A stretch of DNA of 57,847 bases from an uncultured Alistipes sp. (GCA_900542505.1 UQNV01000009.1:1-57847); one strand, 5' to 3'. Positions 14,479-24,116 are shown, numbered from the stretch's first letter. The notes: a model not told the origin generated them from the letters alone. Program-made: numbers and translations.

Positions 14479-17435
14479 AACGTCTGCTGGCCATACTGCT
14501 GCTTGTCGGTGCGCTCTGCTGCGTGGACCGTGCCTCGGCCCAGTACTATACGTGGGGCTCGGACCCCGTCGGGCTGAAATGGAGCACGATGCGTTCGCGC
14601 GACGTGAGGGTCATCTATCCCGATACGGCGGCCGACATCGCCCGCCATACGCTTTTCTACATCCGCCGGGTCCAGCCCTACATCTCCTACGGCTTCACCC
14701 ACGGGCCCATGCGGATTCCCTTTGTCATCCACCCCGAGAACTTCCAGTCGAACGGCCTGGTGATGTACCTCCCCAAGCGTGTCGAGTTCCTCTCCTCGCC
14801 GGCCATCGACGGCTACTCGATGCCGTGGCTCAAGCAGCTCGTCGCCCACGAGTACCGCCATGCCGTGCAGTACAACAACCTCGACCGGGGCGTCATCCGC
14901 GGACTGAGCTACCTGCTCGGCCAGCAGGGGTCGACCATCGGCCTGCTCTGCATGCCCTTCTGGGCGATGGAGGGCGACGCCGTGATGTCCGAGACGCAGA
15001 TGTCGTCGTTCGGCCGCGGCCTGCAGCCCTCCTTCACGCTGGCCTACCGCGCCATGGGGCGCGTGGGCGACGGACGGCGCAACATCGACAAGTGGTTCTG
15101 CGGCTCCTACCGCGACTACGTCCCCGACCACTACGAACTGGGCTACCAAATCTGCTCCTACGCCTGCGACCGCTACGGCCCCGATGTCTGGGACAACGTG
15201 GCGCGCTACGGCTCGCGCAACCCTTATGTCCTCGCCATCACGCGCGTGGCGCTGGGCAAATACTACGACACGAACGTCTCGAAACTCTTCCGCGAGACGT
15301 TCGATGACCTGCACCGCCACTGGGACTCGCTGCCCGCCGTGGAGGACAGCGCGCAGCCGCTCGTCCGGCTGCCCGAGGACAACCACACCGCCTACCGCTG
15401 GCCGCTGCCGCTGGGCGATACGGCCGTGCTGGTGCTCAAGGAGGATTTCGACCGTCCCGACCGCTTCGTGCGGGTCAACACCCGTACGGGCGAGGAGCAC
15501 ACCCTCTGTCACGTAGGCTCGGTCTCGACGCGTCCGACCCTTTCGGGCGGCCGGGTCTGGTGGACCGAGTACCGGCGCTCGAAGCTCTTCGAGCAGCGGG
15601 TCAATTCGCAGCTCTGCTACATGAATCTGGCGGATAACCGCCCGCGGACCTTCGCCGGGCGGCGCAACGTGCTCTATCCCACCGGGGCGGGCGACGATGC
15701 GCTGGCATGGGTCGAGTACACCCCCGACGGCCGTTATACGGTGGTCCTGCGCCGCGGCGAAGAGGAGGAGCGTTTCGCCGTCGGCGGGCTCACCGAAATC
15801 CACGGACTGGCGTGGGACAACCTCACGCAGGCGCTCTACGTGCTGGTGACCGACGATTCGGGCATGTGGCTCGGCCGCATCGGGGCCGGGGGGCTCGAAC
15901 CCCTCACCCGGGGTGCCTACATCACGCTGAGCGACCTGCGGGCCGCGGACGGCCGCCTCTGGTACGGCTCCATCCAGTCGGGCAAGGACGAGGTGCACTG
16001 TTTCGACCTCGGGAGCGGCCGCGAATACCGCCTCTCGACCTCGCGCTACGGCTCCTTCGACCCGATGCCCTCGCCCGGAGGGGTGCTGATGACCACCTAT
16101 GACCGGCTCGGCTACCGCCTCGCACGGCAGTCGGCCGACAGCCTCGCCTGCTGCGTCGAGCCGGCGCGCCTGCCGCTCAACATCGTCAACCCGCCGCGCC
16201 GCTCGTGGAACGTCATCAACCTCGATACGGTGCGCTTCGCCTTCACCGATTCGCTGGCCGCCGCGCCGAAGTTCCGCACCAAGCGTTACCCGAAGGTGCC
16301 CAACCTGGTGAACGTCCACAGCTGGATGCCGGCTGCGTTCAACCCCTTCGAGCTGGCCGACGAAAAGAACCTCAGCCTCAATCTGGGCGTGACGCTCGTT
16401 TCGCAGAACCTGCTCTCGAACACCGAAGGCTTCTTCTCCTACGGGTGGAACCGCTCCGAGGGGTCGCTCTTCCGCCTCGGGGTGCGTTACTTCGGGCTGG
16501 GCGTCTACCTCGACCTCGATGCGGCCTACGGCGGCAACCAGATTTTCTACGGGCTGGGCGGGCAGCGTACGCCGAGCCCCGACAAGTACTACTCCGTGGG
16601 GCTGGCGGCGACCCTGCCGCTCTACTACCAGCGTGGTTACCACACGCGTCAGCTCTCCGTCTCGACGGGCTGGAACTTCTCCAACGGCATGGTGGCCAAC
16701 GTGGGCAACATCCACTGGGACGAGGAGACGGGCTCCATCACCAACATCGAGCACATCGGCTTCCGCGAAGGACTCCACAGCCTCTCGTTCTCGGTCGGCT
16801 ATTCGGACCTGACGCGGCTGGCTCACCGCGACTTCGTCTCGCCGTGGGGCTATACGGTGAGTGCCGGCTATACGGTCAACCCCTCGGACAGCCACTTCAG
16901 CGACCTGCTTTCGGGCTATGCCAAGCTCTATACGCCGGGATTCTTCGCCCACAACTCGCTGACGCTGGCCGCCACCTACCAGACCTCGGTCGGCGGCTAC
17001 AAGTTCCCTTCGGGCTATGCGCCGTTGAGCTACCGCTCGTCGCGGCTCGTGCCGCGCGGATTCTCGTCGGCCGATATCGTCTCGAACGACTATCTGGCCG
17101 CCTCGGTCGACTACCAGTTCCCGCTCTGCTATCCCGAGGGCGGTATCGGCTCGGTGCTCTACTTCAAGCGTATCCGGCTCAACGTGGGCGGTGACTATGC
17201 CCAGTTCCTCACCACCGGACCGTGGCACTACCGCGCCTCGACGCTCGGCGGCGAGGGGGAGATTTACCCCGGCAACATGACGCGCCGGCGCATCTGGTCG
17301 GTCGGCGGTGACCTGATTTTCGACCTGAACGTCTTCCGCATGCCGGCTTCGGCCACCTCGACCGTCAAACTCTCGTTCTACCGTCCCAGTACGGGCGGCA
17401 TGTGGTTTACCGCCTCATTGGGGCTTCCCTTCTGA
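14454..17435 (+). CDS. Exported zincin - beta-propeller - outer-membrane barrel protein
   Basis: A 993-residue envelope protein I cannot name. A signal peptide (KRLLAILLLVGALCC, cleavage near ASAQ at 30) is followed by a peptidase-MA/gluzincin-like domain with HEYRH (residues 132-136) and a likely third ligand E173 in WAMEGDAV. Residues of about 300-560 look like a TolB-type propeller (repeats such as VEYTPDGRYTVVLRRGEE). The last 400 or so residues are alternating aromatic strands ending in LGLPF, as in outer-membrane barrels. The ATG at 14454 overlaps yciH by 25 bp; a GTG at 14475 (GTGA overlap) is an alternative. A surface-linked metallopeptidase is inferred. Confidence 0.75.
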   Translation: MQKGGRKVKRLLAILLLVGALCCVDRASAQYYTWGSDPVGLKWSTMRSRDVRVIYPDTAADIARHTLFYIRRVQPYISYGFTHGPMRIPFVIHPENFQSNGLVMYLPKRVEFLSSPAIDGYSMPWLKQLVAHEYRHAVQYNNLDRGVIRGLSYLLGQQGSTIGLLCMPFWAMEGDAVMSETQMSSFGRGLQPSFTLAYRAMGRVGDGRRNIDKWFCGSYRDYVPDHYELGYQICSYACDRYGPDVWDNVARYGSRNPYVLAITRVALGKYYDTNVSKLFRETFDDLHRHWDSLPAVEDSAQPLVRLPEDNHTAYRWPLPLGDTAVLVLKEDFDRPDRFVRVNTRTGEEHTLCHVGSVSTRPTLSGGRVWWTEYRRSKLFEQRVNSQLCYMNLADNRPRTFAGRRNVLYPTGAGDDALAWVEYTPDGRYTVVLRRGEEEERFAVGGLTEIHGLAWDNLTQALYVLVTDDSGMWLGRIGAGGLEPLTRGAYITLSDLRAADGRLWYGSIQSGKDEVHCFDLGSGREYRLSTSRYGSFDPMPSPGGVLMTTYDRLGYRLARQSADSLACCVEPARLPLNIVNPPRRSWNVINLDTVRFAFTDSLAAAPKFRTKRYPKVPNLVNVHSWMPAAFNPFELADEKNLSLNLGVTLVSQNLLSNTEGFFSYGWNRSEGSLFRLGVRYFGLGVYLDLDAAYGGNQIFYGLGGQRTPSPDKYYSVGLAATLPLYYQRGYHTRQLSVSTGWNFSNGMVANVGNIHWDEETGSITNIEHIGFREGLHSLSFSVGYSDLTRLAHRDFVSPWGYTVSAGYTVNPSDSHFSDLLSGYAKLYTPGFFAHNSLTLAATYQTSVGGYKFPSGYAPLSYRSSRLVPRGFSSADIVSNDYLAASVDYQFPLCYPEGGIGSVLYFKRIRLNVGGDYAQFLTTGPWHYRASTLGGEGEIYPGNMTRRRIWSVGGDLIFDLNVFRMPASATSTVKLSFYRPSTGGMWFTASLGLPF

Positions 17436-17470
17436 GAAAAATTCGTACCTTTACCGCAAAATTCGGTTTT

Positions 17471-19906
17471 ATGGCACAAAACAAAAAGACGGGAGCGCGT
17501 TCTCCGCTCATCCGAATGTCGCCCCGGGCCGTCCGCTGGCTCTGGATTGTGGCCTTCGCACCCTTCGTGCTGCTGGGCTTTCTGCTGTTGCTGACGGCCG
17601 TCGGCGTCTTCGGCCGGATGCCTTCGTTCGAGGAGCTGGAAAACCCCAAGAGCAACCTGGCGACGGAAATCTACTCCGAGGACGGCAAGGTGCTCGGCAC
17701 CTTCTTCGTGCAGAACCGCTCCTACGTGCAGTACGACGAGCTCTATCCGGCCGATTCGACGCTGCACATCCGTCTGGGCGACCACGAGGTCCCGCCCGTC
17801 GTGGCGGCGCTCATCGCCACCGAGGATGCCCGCTTCCGCAGCCATTCGGGCATCGACATCCCCTCGCTGGCCCGCGTGGCGGTGAAGACCGTCCTGCTGC
17901 AGAACACCTCGCAGGGCGGCGGCTCGACCATCACGCAGCAGCTGGCCAAGAACCTCTTCCCGCGCGACACGGCCCGCAACCGCGGCAAGATAGCCCGCAC
18001 GTCGAAACTCGTCGTCTCGAAGCTCAAGGAGTGGATTACGGCCCTCAAGCTCGAATACAACTATACGAAGGAGGAGATTGCCGCCATGTACCTCAATACG
18101 GTGGCCTACGGTTCGAACGCCTACGGCATCAAGTCGGCGGCCCACACCTTCTTCAACAAGGAGCCCAACGAGTTGAACGTGCAGGAGGCGGCCGTGCTGG
18201 TGGGCGTGGTCAACGCCCCGACGCGCTACTCGCCGGTGCGCAATCCCGAGAATGCGCTGGCGCGCCGCAATCTGGTGCTCACGCGCATGGAGCAGGCCGG
18301 AGCGCTGACGCGCGCCCAGGCCGACTCGCTCTCGGCGCTGCCCATCGTGCTCAACTACAAGCCCGTCTCGCACAACGAGGGTGCGGCGACCTACTTCCGC
18401 GAGATGCTCCGCCTGGTGATGAATGCCGAGCCTCCCCGCCGCAACCAGTTCTACAACGAGTGGGACTACGAGGTGGCCCGCAAGGAGTATGAGCAGAACC
18501 CCATCTACGGCTGGTGCCACAAGAACCGCAAGGCCGACGGCACACCCTACAACATCTACCGCGACGGCCTGAAAATCTATACTACCGTCAACTCCGTCAT
18601 GCAGGCCTACGCCGAGCAGGCCGTGCAGCGGCAGATGGAGCGCGAGATTCAGCCCAAGATGGATGCGCAGTACCGCCGCACGAAGGTGCTCTTCGTCGAT
18701 GCCGACCGCGAGGAGCGCGAGCGCATCATGCGCCAGGCCATCCGCTATTCGGACCGCTACCGCGAGATGCGCGATGCCGGGGTGAGCGAGCGCGAAGTGC
18801 TGGCCAGCTTCGACAAGCCCTGCGCGATGAAGGTCTTCACCTACAAGGGCGACCGCGACACGGTGATGACGCCGCGCGATTCGATTCTCCACCACAAGCG
18901 CATCATGCGGGCCGCCTTCGTGGCCGTCGAGCCGCGCACGGGCTATGTGAAGGCCTATGTGGGCGGACCCAACTTCCGCTACTTCAAGTACGACATGGCC
19001 AAGCAGGGCAAGCGCCAAATCGGTTCGACCATCAAGCCCTTCGTCTATACCTTCGCCATCGACCATCTGGGGCTGAGCCCCTGCACGCCGGTGCCCAACC
19101 TTCCGGTGACCATCGAGACGGCCAACGGCACGGCCTGGTCGCCCAAGGAGGCGGGCCGCGTCGAGCAGCAGGGCGAACTGCATCCGCTCAGCTGGGGTCT
19201 GGCCCACAGCCGCAACAACTATTCGGCGTGGATTATGAAGCAGGCCAAGCAGCCGGCTGCCGTCGCCGACTTCATCCACAACATGGGTATCCGCAGCTTC
19301 ATCGACCCCGTGCCGGCGCTCTGCCTCGGCCCTTCGGAGTCGAACGTCTACGAACTGGTGAGCGCCTTCGCCACCTTCGCCAACGAGGGCGTCCATACCG
19401 ACCCGATTTTCGTCACGCGCATCGAGGACCGTCAGGGCAACCTCATCGCCAGCTTCATCCCCCAGTCGCAGGATGCCATCAGCGAGCGGACGGCCTATAC
19501 GATGCTGACGATGCTCCAGGGTGTGGTCAACGGCGGTACGGCCGGACGTCTGAAGTGGCAGTTCGGGCTCGACGGCGTCGAACTGGGCGGCAAGACCGGC
19601 ACCTCGAACAAGAACCGCGACGCGTGGTTCGTCGGCGTGGCGCCCAAGATTGTGGCCGGCGCGTGGGTCGGCGGCGAGGACCAGTCGGTGCACCTGCTGG
19701 CGCGCGGTGAGGGCAGCGTAGTGGCGCTGCCCATCGTGGGCGACTTCCTCAAGCGGGTCTACGACGACCCGCGGCTGGGCATCAACCGCACGGACCGCTT
19801 CGTGCGTCCGGCCATGATGCCCCACTACGACTGCGACGAGGAGCTCACCTCTTCGTCGGGCGACGAGCCCGGCGATGAGGAGGAGGACGAGATGTTCTTC
19901 AACTGA
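17471..19906 (+). CDS. mrcA: Class A penicillin-binding protein 1A
   Basis: Bifunctional peptidoglycan glycosyltransferase and transpeptidase anchored in the inner membrane. The 811-residue protein has a membrane segment at about 22-48. The GT51 domain has catalytic E118 in ATEDARFRSHSGID and the motif GGGSTITQQLAKNLF. The transpeptidase domain has S519-T-I-K522, S580-R-N582 and KTGTS (708-712). The C-terminus is a short acidic tail rich in Glu and Asp. It starts 35 bp after the barrel protein; a poor -7-like TACCTTTA at 17446 is the only promoter hint. Confidence 0.95.
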   Translation: MAQNKKTGARSPLIRMSPRAVRWLWIVAFAPFVLLGFLLLLTAVGVFGRMPSFEELENPKSNLATEIYSEDGKVLGTFFVQNRSYVQYDELYPADSTLHIRLGDHEVPPVVAALIATEDARFRSHSGIDIPSLARVAVKTVLLQNTSQGGGSTITQQLAKNLFPRDTARNRGKIARTSKLVVSKLKEWITALKLEYNYTKEEIAAMYLNTVAYGSNAYGIKSAAHTFFNKEPNELNVQEAAVLVGVVNAPTRYSPVRNPENALARRNLVLTRMEQAGALTRAQADSLSALPIVLNYKPVSHNEGAATYFREMLRLVMNAEPPRRNQFYNEWDYEVARKEYEQNPIYGWCHKNRKADGTPYNIYRDGLKIYTTVNSVMQAYAEQAVQRQMEREIQPKMDAQYRRTKVLFVDADREERERIMRQAIRYSDRYREMRDAGVSEREVLASFDKPCAMKVFTYKGDRDTVMTPRDSILHHKRIMRAAFVAVEPRTGYVKAYVGGPNFRYFKYDMAKQGKRQIGSTIKPFVYTFAIDHLGLSPCTPVPNLPVTIETANGTAWSPKEAGRVEQQGELHPLSWGLAHSRNNYSAWIMKQAKQPAAVADFIHNMGIRSFIDPVPALCLGPSESNVYELVSAFATFANEGVHTDPIFVTRIEDRQGNLIASFIPQSQDAISERTAYTMLTMLQGVVNGGTAGRLKWQFGLDGVELGGKTGTSNKNRDAWFVGVAPKIVAGAWVGGEDQSVHLLARGEGSVVALPIVGDFLKRVYDDPRLGINRTDRFVRPAMMPHYDCDEELTSSSGDEPGDEEEDEMFFN

Positions 19907-20084
19907 CCCCGGGGCCGCAGGTCGGGGGCGGATGCACACCGGGTGCCTGCTGATCGGTGGCGGTCCGGAGGGGACGCACACCGAAGGCCGGAGAGGGCCG
20001 GAGCTGCCGCACTGCACTGCACCGCATCGGACCCGTCGGCGCGGCAAATTGGAAACAAGAAAGGTTTTAATATAAAGGTTGGTT

Positions 20085-21077
20085 ATGAAAATTGCTATTG
20101 TGGGGGCCAGCGGAGCCGTTGGCCAGGAGTTTCTCCGAATTCTCGAGGAGCGCGAGCTCCCCATCGACGAACTGCTGCTCTTCGGTTCGCAGCGCAGCGC
20201 AGGGCGTACGTACCGCTTCCGCGGCCGTGACCTTACGGTGCGGCTGCTGCAGCACAACGACGATTTTCGCGGGGTGGATTTCGCCCTGACGTCGGCCGGA
20301 GCCGGCACTTCGCGTGAATTTGCCGAGACCATCACGCGCCACGGTGCGGTGATGATTGACAACTCGAGCGCCTTCCGCATGGATGCGGACGTGCCTCTGG
20401 TGGTTCCCGAGGTGAACCCCGAGGATGCGAAGAGTGCGCCGCGCCGGATTATCGCCAATCCCAACTGCACGACCATCCAGATGGTCGTGGCCCTGAATGC
20501 CATCGAGCAGCTGTCGCACATCCGCCGCGTGCACGTTGCGACCTACCAGTCGGCCAGCGGTGCCGGCGCTGCGGCCATGGACGAGCTGGTGCAGCAGTAT
20601 GCCGACCTGGGGGCGGGCCGCGAGCCGAAGGTCGAGAAGTTCGCCTTCCAGCTCGCCTACAACGTGATTCCCCATATCGACGTCTTCACCGAGAACGACT
20701 ATACGAAGGAGGAGATGAAGATGTTCAACGAGACGCGCAAAATCATGCACTCCGACGTCCGCGTGTCGGCCACCTGCGTGCGCGTGCCCGTGATGCGGGC
20801 CCATTCGGAGAGCGTCTGGCTCGAAACCGAGCGTCCCGTTTCGGTCGAGGAGGCGCGTGAGGCCTTCTCAAAGGCTCCGGGCGTGGTGCTGATGGACGAC
20901 CCCGCGAACAAGGTCTACCCCATGCCGCTCTTCATCGCCGGCAAGGACCCCGTCTACGTGGGCCGCATCCGCAAGGACCTGACGTGCGACAACGGTTTGA
21001 CGTTCTGGTGCGTGAGCGACCAAATCAAGAAGGGTGCGGCGCTCAATGCCGTCCAGATTCTCGAGACGCTGATTTAA
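20085..21077 (+). CDS. asd: Aspartate-semialdehyde dehydrogenase
   Basis: Reduces aspartyl phosphate to aspartate semialdehyde with NADPH, the branch point to diaminopimelate and threonine/methionine. The 330-residue protein has the N-terminal [11 protein letters not shown] nucleotide motif, catalytic C128 in NPNCTT, and the [13 protein letters not shown] segment. The start is ATG at 20085 (MKIAIVG); the in-frame TTG six bases earlier is not needed. It is 178 bp after PBP1A and ends in a strong terminator. Intact. Confidence 0.96.
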   Translation: MKIAIVGASGAVGQEFLRILEERELPIDELLLFGSQRSAGRTYRFRGRDLTVRLLQHNDDFRGVDFALTSAGAGTSREFAETITRHGAVMIDNSSAFRMDADVPLVVPEVNPEDAKSAPRRIIANPNCTTIQMVVALNAIEQLSHIRRVHVATYQSASGAGAAAMDELVQQYADLGAGREPKVEKFAFQLAYNVIPHIDVFTENDYTKEEMKMFNETRKIMHSDVRVSATCVRVPVMRAHSESVWLETERPVSVEEAREAFSKAPGVVLMDDPANKVYPMPLFIAGKDPVYVGRIRKDLTCDNGLTFWCVSDQIKKGAALNAVQILETLI

Positions 21078-21120
21078 TGTGCATGGCATGGCTGCGGCGG
21101 TTGATGCCGCGTGCACACGG

Positions 21121-21156
21121 AAAGGGCTCCCGATTGCCGGGAGCCCTTTTGTTTTT
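21121..21156 (+). terminator. Terminator of asd
   Basis: A perfect 12-bp stem AAAGGGCTCCCG/CGGGAGCCCTTT (21121-21132 with 21138-21149), loop ATTGC, then TGTTTTT. Confidence 0.92.
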
Positions 21157-21309
21157 GGGGAGGGGAGGATGCCGTGCGGCCGGGGAGGCATCGGATTGCG
21201 GTTGCGGTCGTGGGGCGCCGTTGTGTGGGGGGCGGTGTCGGACGTGTCTGTATCTGTGAGACGCGCTGTCGGATGCGGCGGCAGGGCGCGGCCGCCGTCG
21301 GGGAGGAGT

Positions 21310-21349
21310 AAAAGAGACGGAGGCACGGCCCTGCGGTCGTACCTCCGTC
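21310..21349 (-). terminator. Terminator of tnaA
   Basis: GACGGAGG (21316-21323) pairs with CCTCCGTC (21342-21349), extended inward by ACG/CGT after one mismatch. Read on the minus strand it is followed by TCTTTTACTCC. It lies 33 bp beyond the tnaA stop. Confidence 0.75.
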
Positions 21350-21382
21350 GGTGCGGTGTTGGTGCCTTGCGGGCGCCGGGCG

Positions 21383-22759
21383 TCAGATTTTCTCCAGCTC
21401 CACGGTGAAGTGGCGCAGGATGGGGGCCTCGAAGGTGATGCGGTAGCCCGTCGTGATGGACTCGCGGCGCTCATAGATGTTGCGGCAGGCGGCGGCAATC
21501 ACGCGGATGTGGTTGTCCGTGTAGACGCGGCGCGGAATGGCCAGACGCAGCAGCTCGAGGGCCGGGTAGCGGTTTTCGTGGGTCTCGGGGTCGCGGTCGG
21601 CGAGAATCGAGCCGATTTCCACGCCGCGGATGCCCGCTTCGAGGTAAAGTTCGACGGCTAGCGTCTGGGCGATGAACTGCTCCTTGGGCAGGTGGGTCAG
21701 AATCTTCTTGGCGTCGAGGAAGATGGCGTGGCCTCCGGCCGGACGCTGGAAGGGTACGCCGTATTCGTCGAGCAGGTCGCCCAGCAGCTTCACCTGGCGG
21801 ATGCGGGCGTCGAGCTGTTCGAATTCGGTGTTTTCGTCGAGACCCACGGCCAGTGCGTCCATGTCGCGGCCCGACATGCCGCCGTAGGTGACATAGCCTT
21901 CGAACATGATGTTGTACATCATCGCCGAGCGGAAGAGCTCCTCGGAGCGCATCGCCACGAAACCGCCCATGTTGACCACGCCGTCCTTCTTGGCCGAGAT
22001 GGTCATGATGTCGGCGTAGGTGTAGATTTCGCGGACAATCTCCTTGATGCTCTTGTCGGCATAGCCCTCCTCGCGCGTCTTGATGAAATAGGCGTTCTCG
22101 GCGAAGCGGGCCGAGTCGATGAGCAGGGGCACGCCGTAGCGGCGGCATACCTCGGCCGTCTCGCGGATGTTGCGCATCGATACGGGCTGTCCGCCGGCCG
22201 TGTTGTTGGTGATGGTCAGCACCACGCAGGGAACCTTCTCGCGGGGATTTTCCTTGAGGATTTTCTCCAGCTTGGCGGTGTCCATCTCGCCCTTGAAGGG
22301 GATTTCAAGCTGCGTGTCGGCCGCCTCGTCGATGGTGCAGTCCACGGCGTGGCAGCGGCGGAACTCGATGTGGCCCTTCGTGGTGTCGAAGTGGGAGTTG
22401 CCCGGCACGATGTCGCCCTCGTGGAGCAGTGCCGAGAAGATGACGTTCTCGGCCGCACGGCCCTGGTGCGTCGGCAGGAAGTAGGGCATGCCGAAAATCC
22501 GCTCGATGGTCTCCTTGAGGCGGAAGTAGGAGGTGGCGCCCGCGTAGCTCTCGTCGCCGGTCATCATGGCGGCCCACTGGTGGTCGCTCATCGAGCCGGT
22601 GCCCGAATCGGTCAGCAGGTCGATGGTCACCTGGTCGGCGCGCAGCTTGAAGAGGTTGTAGTGCGCCTGGCGAATCCATGTTTCGCGCTCCTCGCGGGTC
22701 GAGGTGCAGATAGCCTCGGTCATCTTGATGCGGTAAGGCTCGGCATAGGGTAGTTTCAT
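21383..22759 (-). CDS. tnaA: Tryptophanase (tryptophan indole-lyase)
   Basis: PLP enzyme splitting tryptophan to indole, pyruvate and ammonia. The 458-residue protein carries the PLP lysine in ISAKKDGVVNMGGF, plus TDSGTGSMSDHQWAAMMTGDE, THQGRAAENV and TITNNTAGGQPVS. The close paralogue tyrosine phenol-lyase is the main alternative. The C-terminal PILRHFTVELEKI has the histidine seen in tryptophanases where phenol-lyases have phenylalanine (RFFTA), which supports tryptophanase. It fits an indole-positive Alistipes. No tnaC-like leader peptide or tryptophan permease is adjacent. Confidence 0.93.
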   Translation of the reverse strand: MKLPYAEPYRIKMTEAICTSTREERETWIRQAHYNLFKLRADQVTIDLLTDSGTGSMSDHQWAAMMTGDESYAGATSYFRLKETIERIFGMPYFLPTHQGRAAENVIFSALLHEGDIVPGNSHFDTTKGHIEFRRCHAVDCTIDEAADTQLEIPFKGEMDTAKLEKILKENPREKVPCVVLTITNNTAGGQPVSMRNIRETAEVCRRYGVPLLIDSARFAENAYFIKTREEGYADKSIKEIVREIYTYADIMTISAKKDGVVNMGGFVAMRSEELFRSAMMYNIMFEGYVTYGGMSGRDMDALAVGLDENTEFEQLDARIRQVKLLGDLLDEYGVPFQRPAGGHAIFLDAKKILTHLPKEQFIAQTLAVELYLEAGIRGVEIGSILADRDPETHENRYPALELLRLAIPRRVYTDNHIRVIAAACRNIYERRESITTGYRITFEAPILRHFTVELEKI

Positions 22760-22812
22760 AATCGGGAATGAGTTTTAAGGTTTATAAGGTTACGGATTGT
22801 TAGCTTTTCCTT

Positions 22813-22820
22813 CAAAAATA
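22813..22820 (-). promoter_or_regulatory. Possible -7 box of tnaA
   Basis: TATTTTTG on the minus strand, 53 nt upstream of the ATG. No TTTG at the expected -33 distance. Between this box and sodB (22821-23184) there is no gene I can support, only AT-rich sequence to about 22860 and then GC-rich repeats. Confidence 0.5.
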
Positions 22821-22950
22821 AGAAAAATTTTCGATATATTCGTAGTCGGCATCCGTTTTGTGCTTAAAAAGCCGGTTCCCGTTCCGCTTGTGTGCAGTCG
22901 GCGGGGCGTCTCGCCCGTCGCCCGCCGGCCAAGGGTGGCCGGGAGTGAAC

Positions 22951-23000
22951 GTGCCGGGGTGCTCCGGGGTGTTCCGAGGTGTTCCGGGATGTTCCGGCGT
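22951..23000. repeat. 10-bp tandem repeat, five degenerate copies
   Basis: Five consecutive 10-mers follow the consensus GTTCCGGGGT (GTGCCGGGGT, GCTCCGGGGT, GTTCCGAGGT, GTTCCGGGAT, GTTCCGGCGT). They lie in the 425-bp tnaA-sodB gap. A run of GCAGCGGC-type triplets follows at about 23016-23040. Confidence 0.85.
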
Positions 23001-23184
23001 GCGAGCGGCGTACGAGCAGCGGCAGCGGCGTGCAGCGGCGGTCCGTTTGGTCCGTTCGGTCTGTTCGGCCGGCGGGAAGGCCGGGGCTGGCGCGGACCAT
23101 TCGGCAGAGTCTGCCGCCCGGGAGCGGTGCGATGCCTCGGCATCGCCGAAACGTGCAACTGAACCTTAAAAAACAGATAGTGTC

Positions 23185-23790
23185 ATGACAAACGATGCAA
23201 TGAAGCAGCCCCGCTTTGCGGTCGAAGAGCTGCCCTATGCCTACGATGCGCTGGCGCCGCAAATCTCCGAAGAGACGATGCGCTACCACCACGACCGCCA
23301 CTATGCGACCTATGTCGCCAAACTCAACGAACTGACCGTCGATACGCCCTATGCCGACCAGCCGCTGGAGGACATCGTCCGCTCGGCCGACGGCCCCCTG
23401 TTCAACAATGCCGCCCAGGCGTGGAACCACGCCTTTCTCTTCGGTTCGCTCTCGCCTGCGCCGCAGACGGCGCCCGACGGGGCGCTGCTCGCGGCCGTCG
23501 AACGCGACTTCGGGTCGTTCGAGGCGCTCCGCACCCGGATGACCGATACGGCCGTCGGGCTCTTCGGTTCGGGCTGGTGCTGGCTGGCGAAGGACTCCTC
23601 GGGCCGCCTGCAGGTGGTCGCCCGTCCCAATGCGGGCAATCCGCTCTGCGACGGTCTGGTGCCGCTGCTCTGCATCGACGTCTGGGAGCATGCCTACTAC
23701 ATCGACTACCGCAACCGCCGCGCCGATGCCGTCAAGGCATTCTGGGAGCGGATTGACTGGCGCATTGTCGGCGAGCGTTACGCACGGTAG
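23185..23790 (+). CDS. sodB: Superoxide dismutase, Fe/Mn family
   Basis: Dismutates superoxide; important for aerotolerance in anaerobes. The 201-residue protein has the four metal ligands: H35 in RYHHDRHY, the histidine of AQAWNHAF, and D and H in DVWEHAYY. The glutamine just before AWNH (NNAAQAWNH) is the outer-sphere residue characteristic of Fe-type or cambialistic enzymes. The start is ATG at 23185; a second ATG five codons in (MKQPRF) is also plausible. No clear promoter is seen in the repeat-filled upstream gap. Monocistronic. Confidence 0.95.
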   Translation: MTNDAMKQPRFAVEELPYAYDALAPQISEETMRYHHDRHYATYVAKLNELTVDTPYADQPLEDIVRSADGPLFNNAAQAWNHAFLFGSLSPAPQTAPDGALLAAVERDFGSFEALRTRMTDTAVGLFGSGWCWLAKDSSGRLQVVARPNAGNPLCDGLVPLLCIDVWEHAYYIDYRNRRADAVKAFWERIDWRIVGERYAR

Positions 23791-23914
23791 CGGCGCGGCG
23801 CAGGGGCTGCCGCGGTGTGCCGGCGGCCCGTGTAGACGCATCCCGGCTCCTTCTCGTCCTTCGTCTTCAGCCCCCTCCGCGTGCGGAGGCGGAGGCAAGG
23901 GCGGAGGTCTCTGT

Positions 23915-24096
23915 CGCCGCACGGCCCTGCTGCACGACTCTGCCGTACGACCCTGCCGCATGATTTTGCCGCACGACTCTGCCGCATGATTTTGCCGCAC
24001 GGCCCTGCCGCATGATTTTGCCGCACGACTCTGCTGCATGATTTTGCCGCACGGCCCTGCCGTACGGCCCAACGGTGCAACCCTGCCGCGTCGGCA
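23915..24096. repeat. 13-bp tandem repeat array, about 11 clear copies
   Basis: Consecutive 13-mers of consensus TGCCGCAYGRYYY run without spacers from 23928 to 24070, with decayed units on each flank. Two forms largely alternate: TGCCGCATGATTT and TGCCGCACGACTC or TGCCGCACGGCCC, giving a 26-bp higher-order period. The array fills the 385-bp gap between convergent sodB and fba (23791-24175). A 7-bp dyad CCTCCGC/GCGGAGG lies just before it at 23874-23889. No gene is supported here. Confidence 0.93.
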
Positions 24097-24116
24097 TCCC
24101 TTGCCTGCGGCACGGC

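Noticed and set aside
14187..17228. A 1013-codon minus-strand frame opposite the zincin-barrel gene
   Set aside because: Same reasons: antisense to a gene with a clear signal peptide and HExxH motif.
17378..20521. A 1047-codon minus-strand frame opposite PBP1A and asd
   Set aside because: It spans two unrelated real genes and a gap, and its translation has no domain; a shadow of GC-biased codons.
21383..22759. Tyrosine phenol-lyase as the identity of tnaA
   Set aside because: The C-terminal RHFT (His) and other segments match tryptophanases; phenol-lyases have RFFT.
23915..24096. Repeat array considered as a CRISPR
   Set aside because: Units are 13 bp, contiguous and have no unique spacers; no cas genes are nearby.
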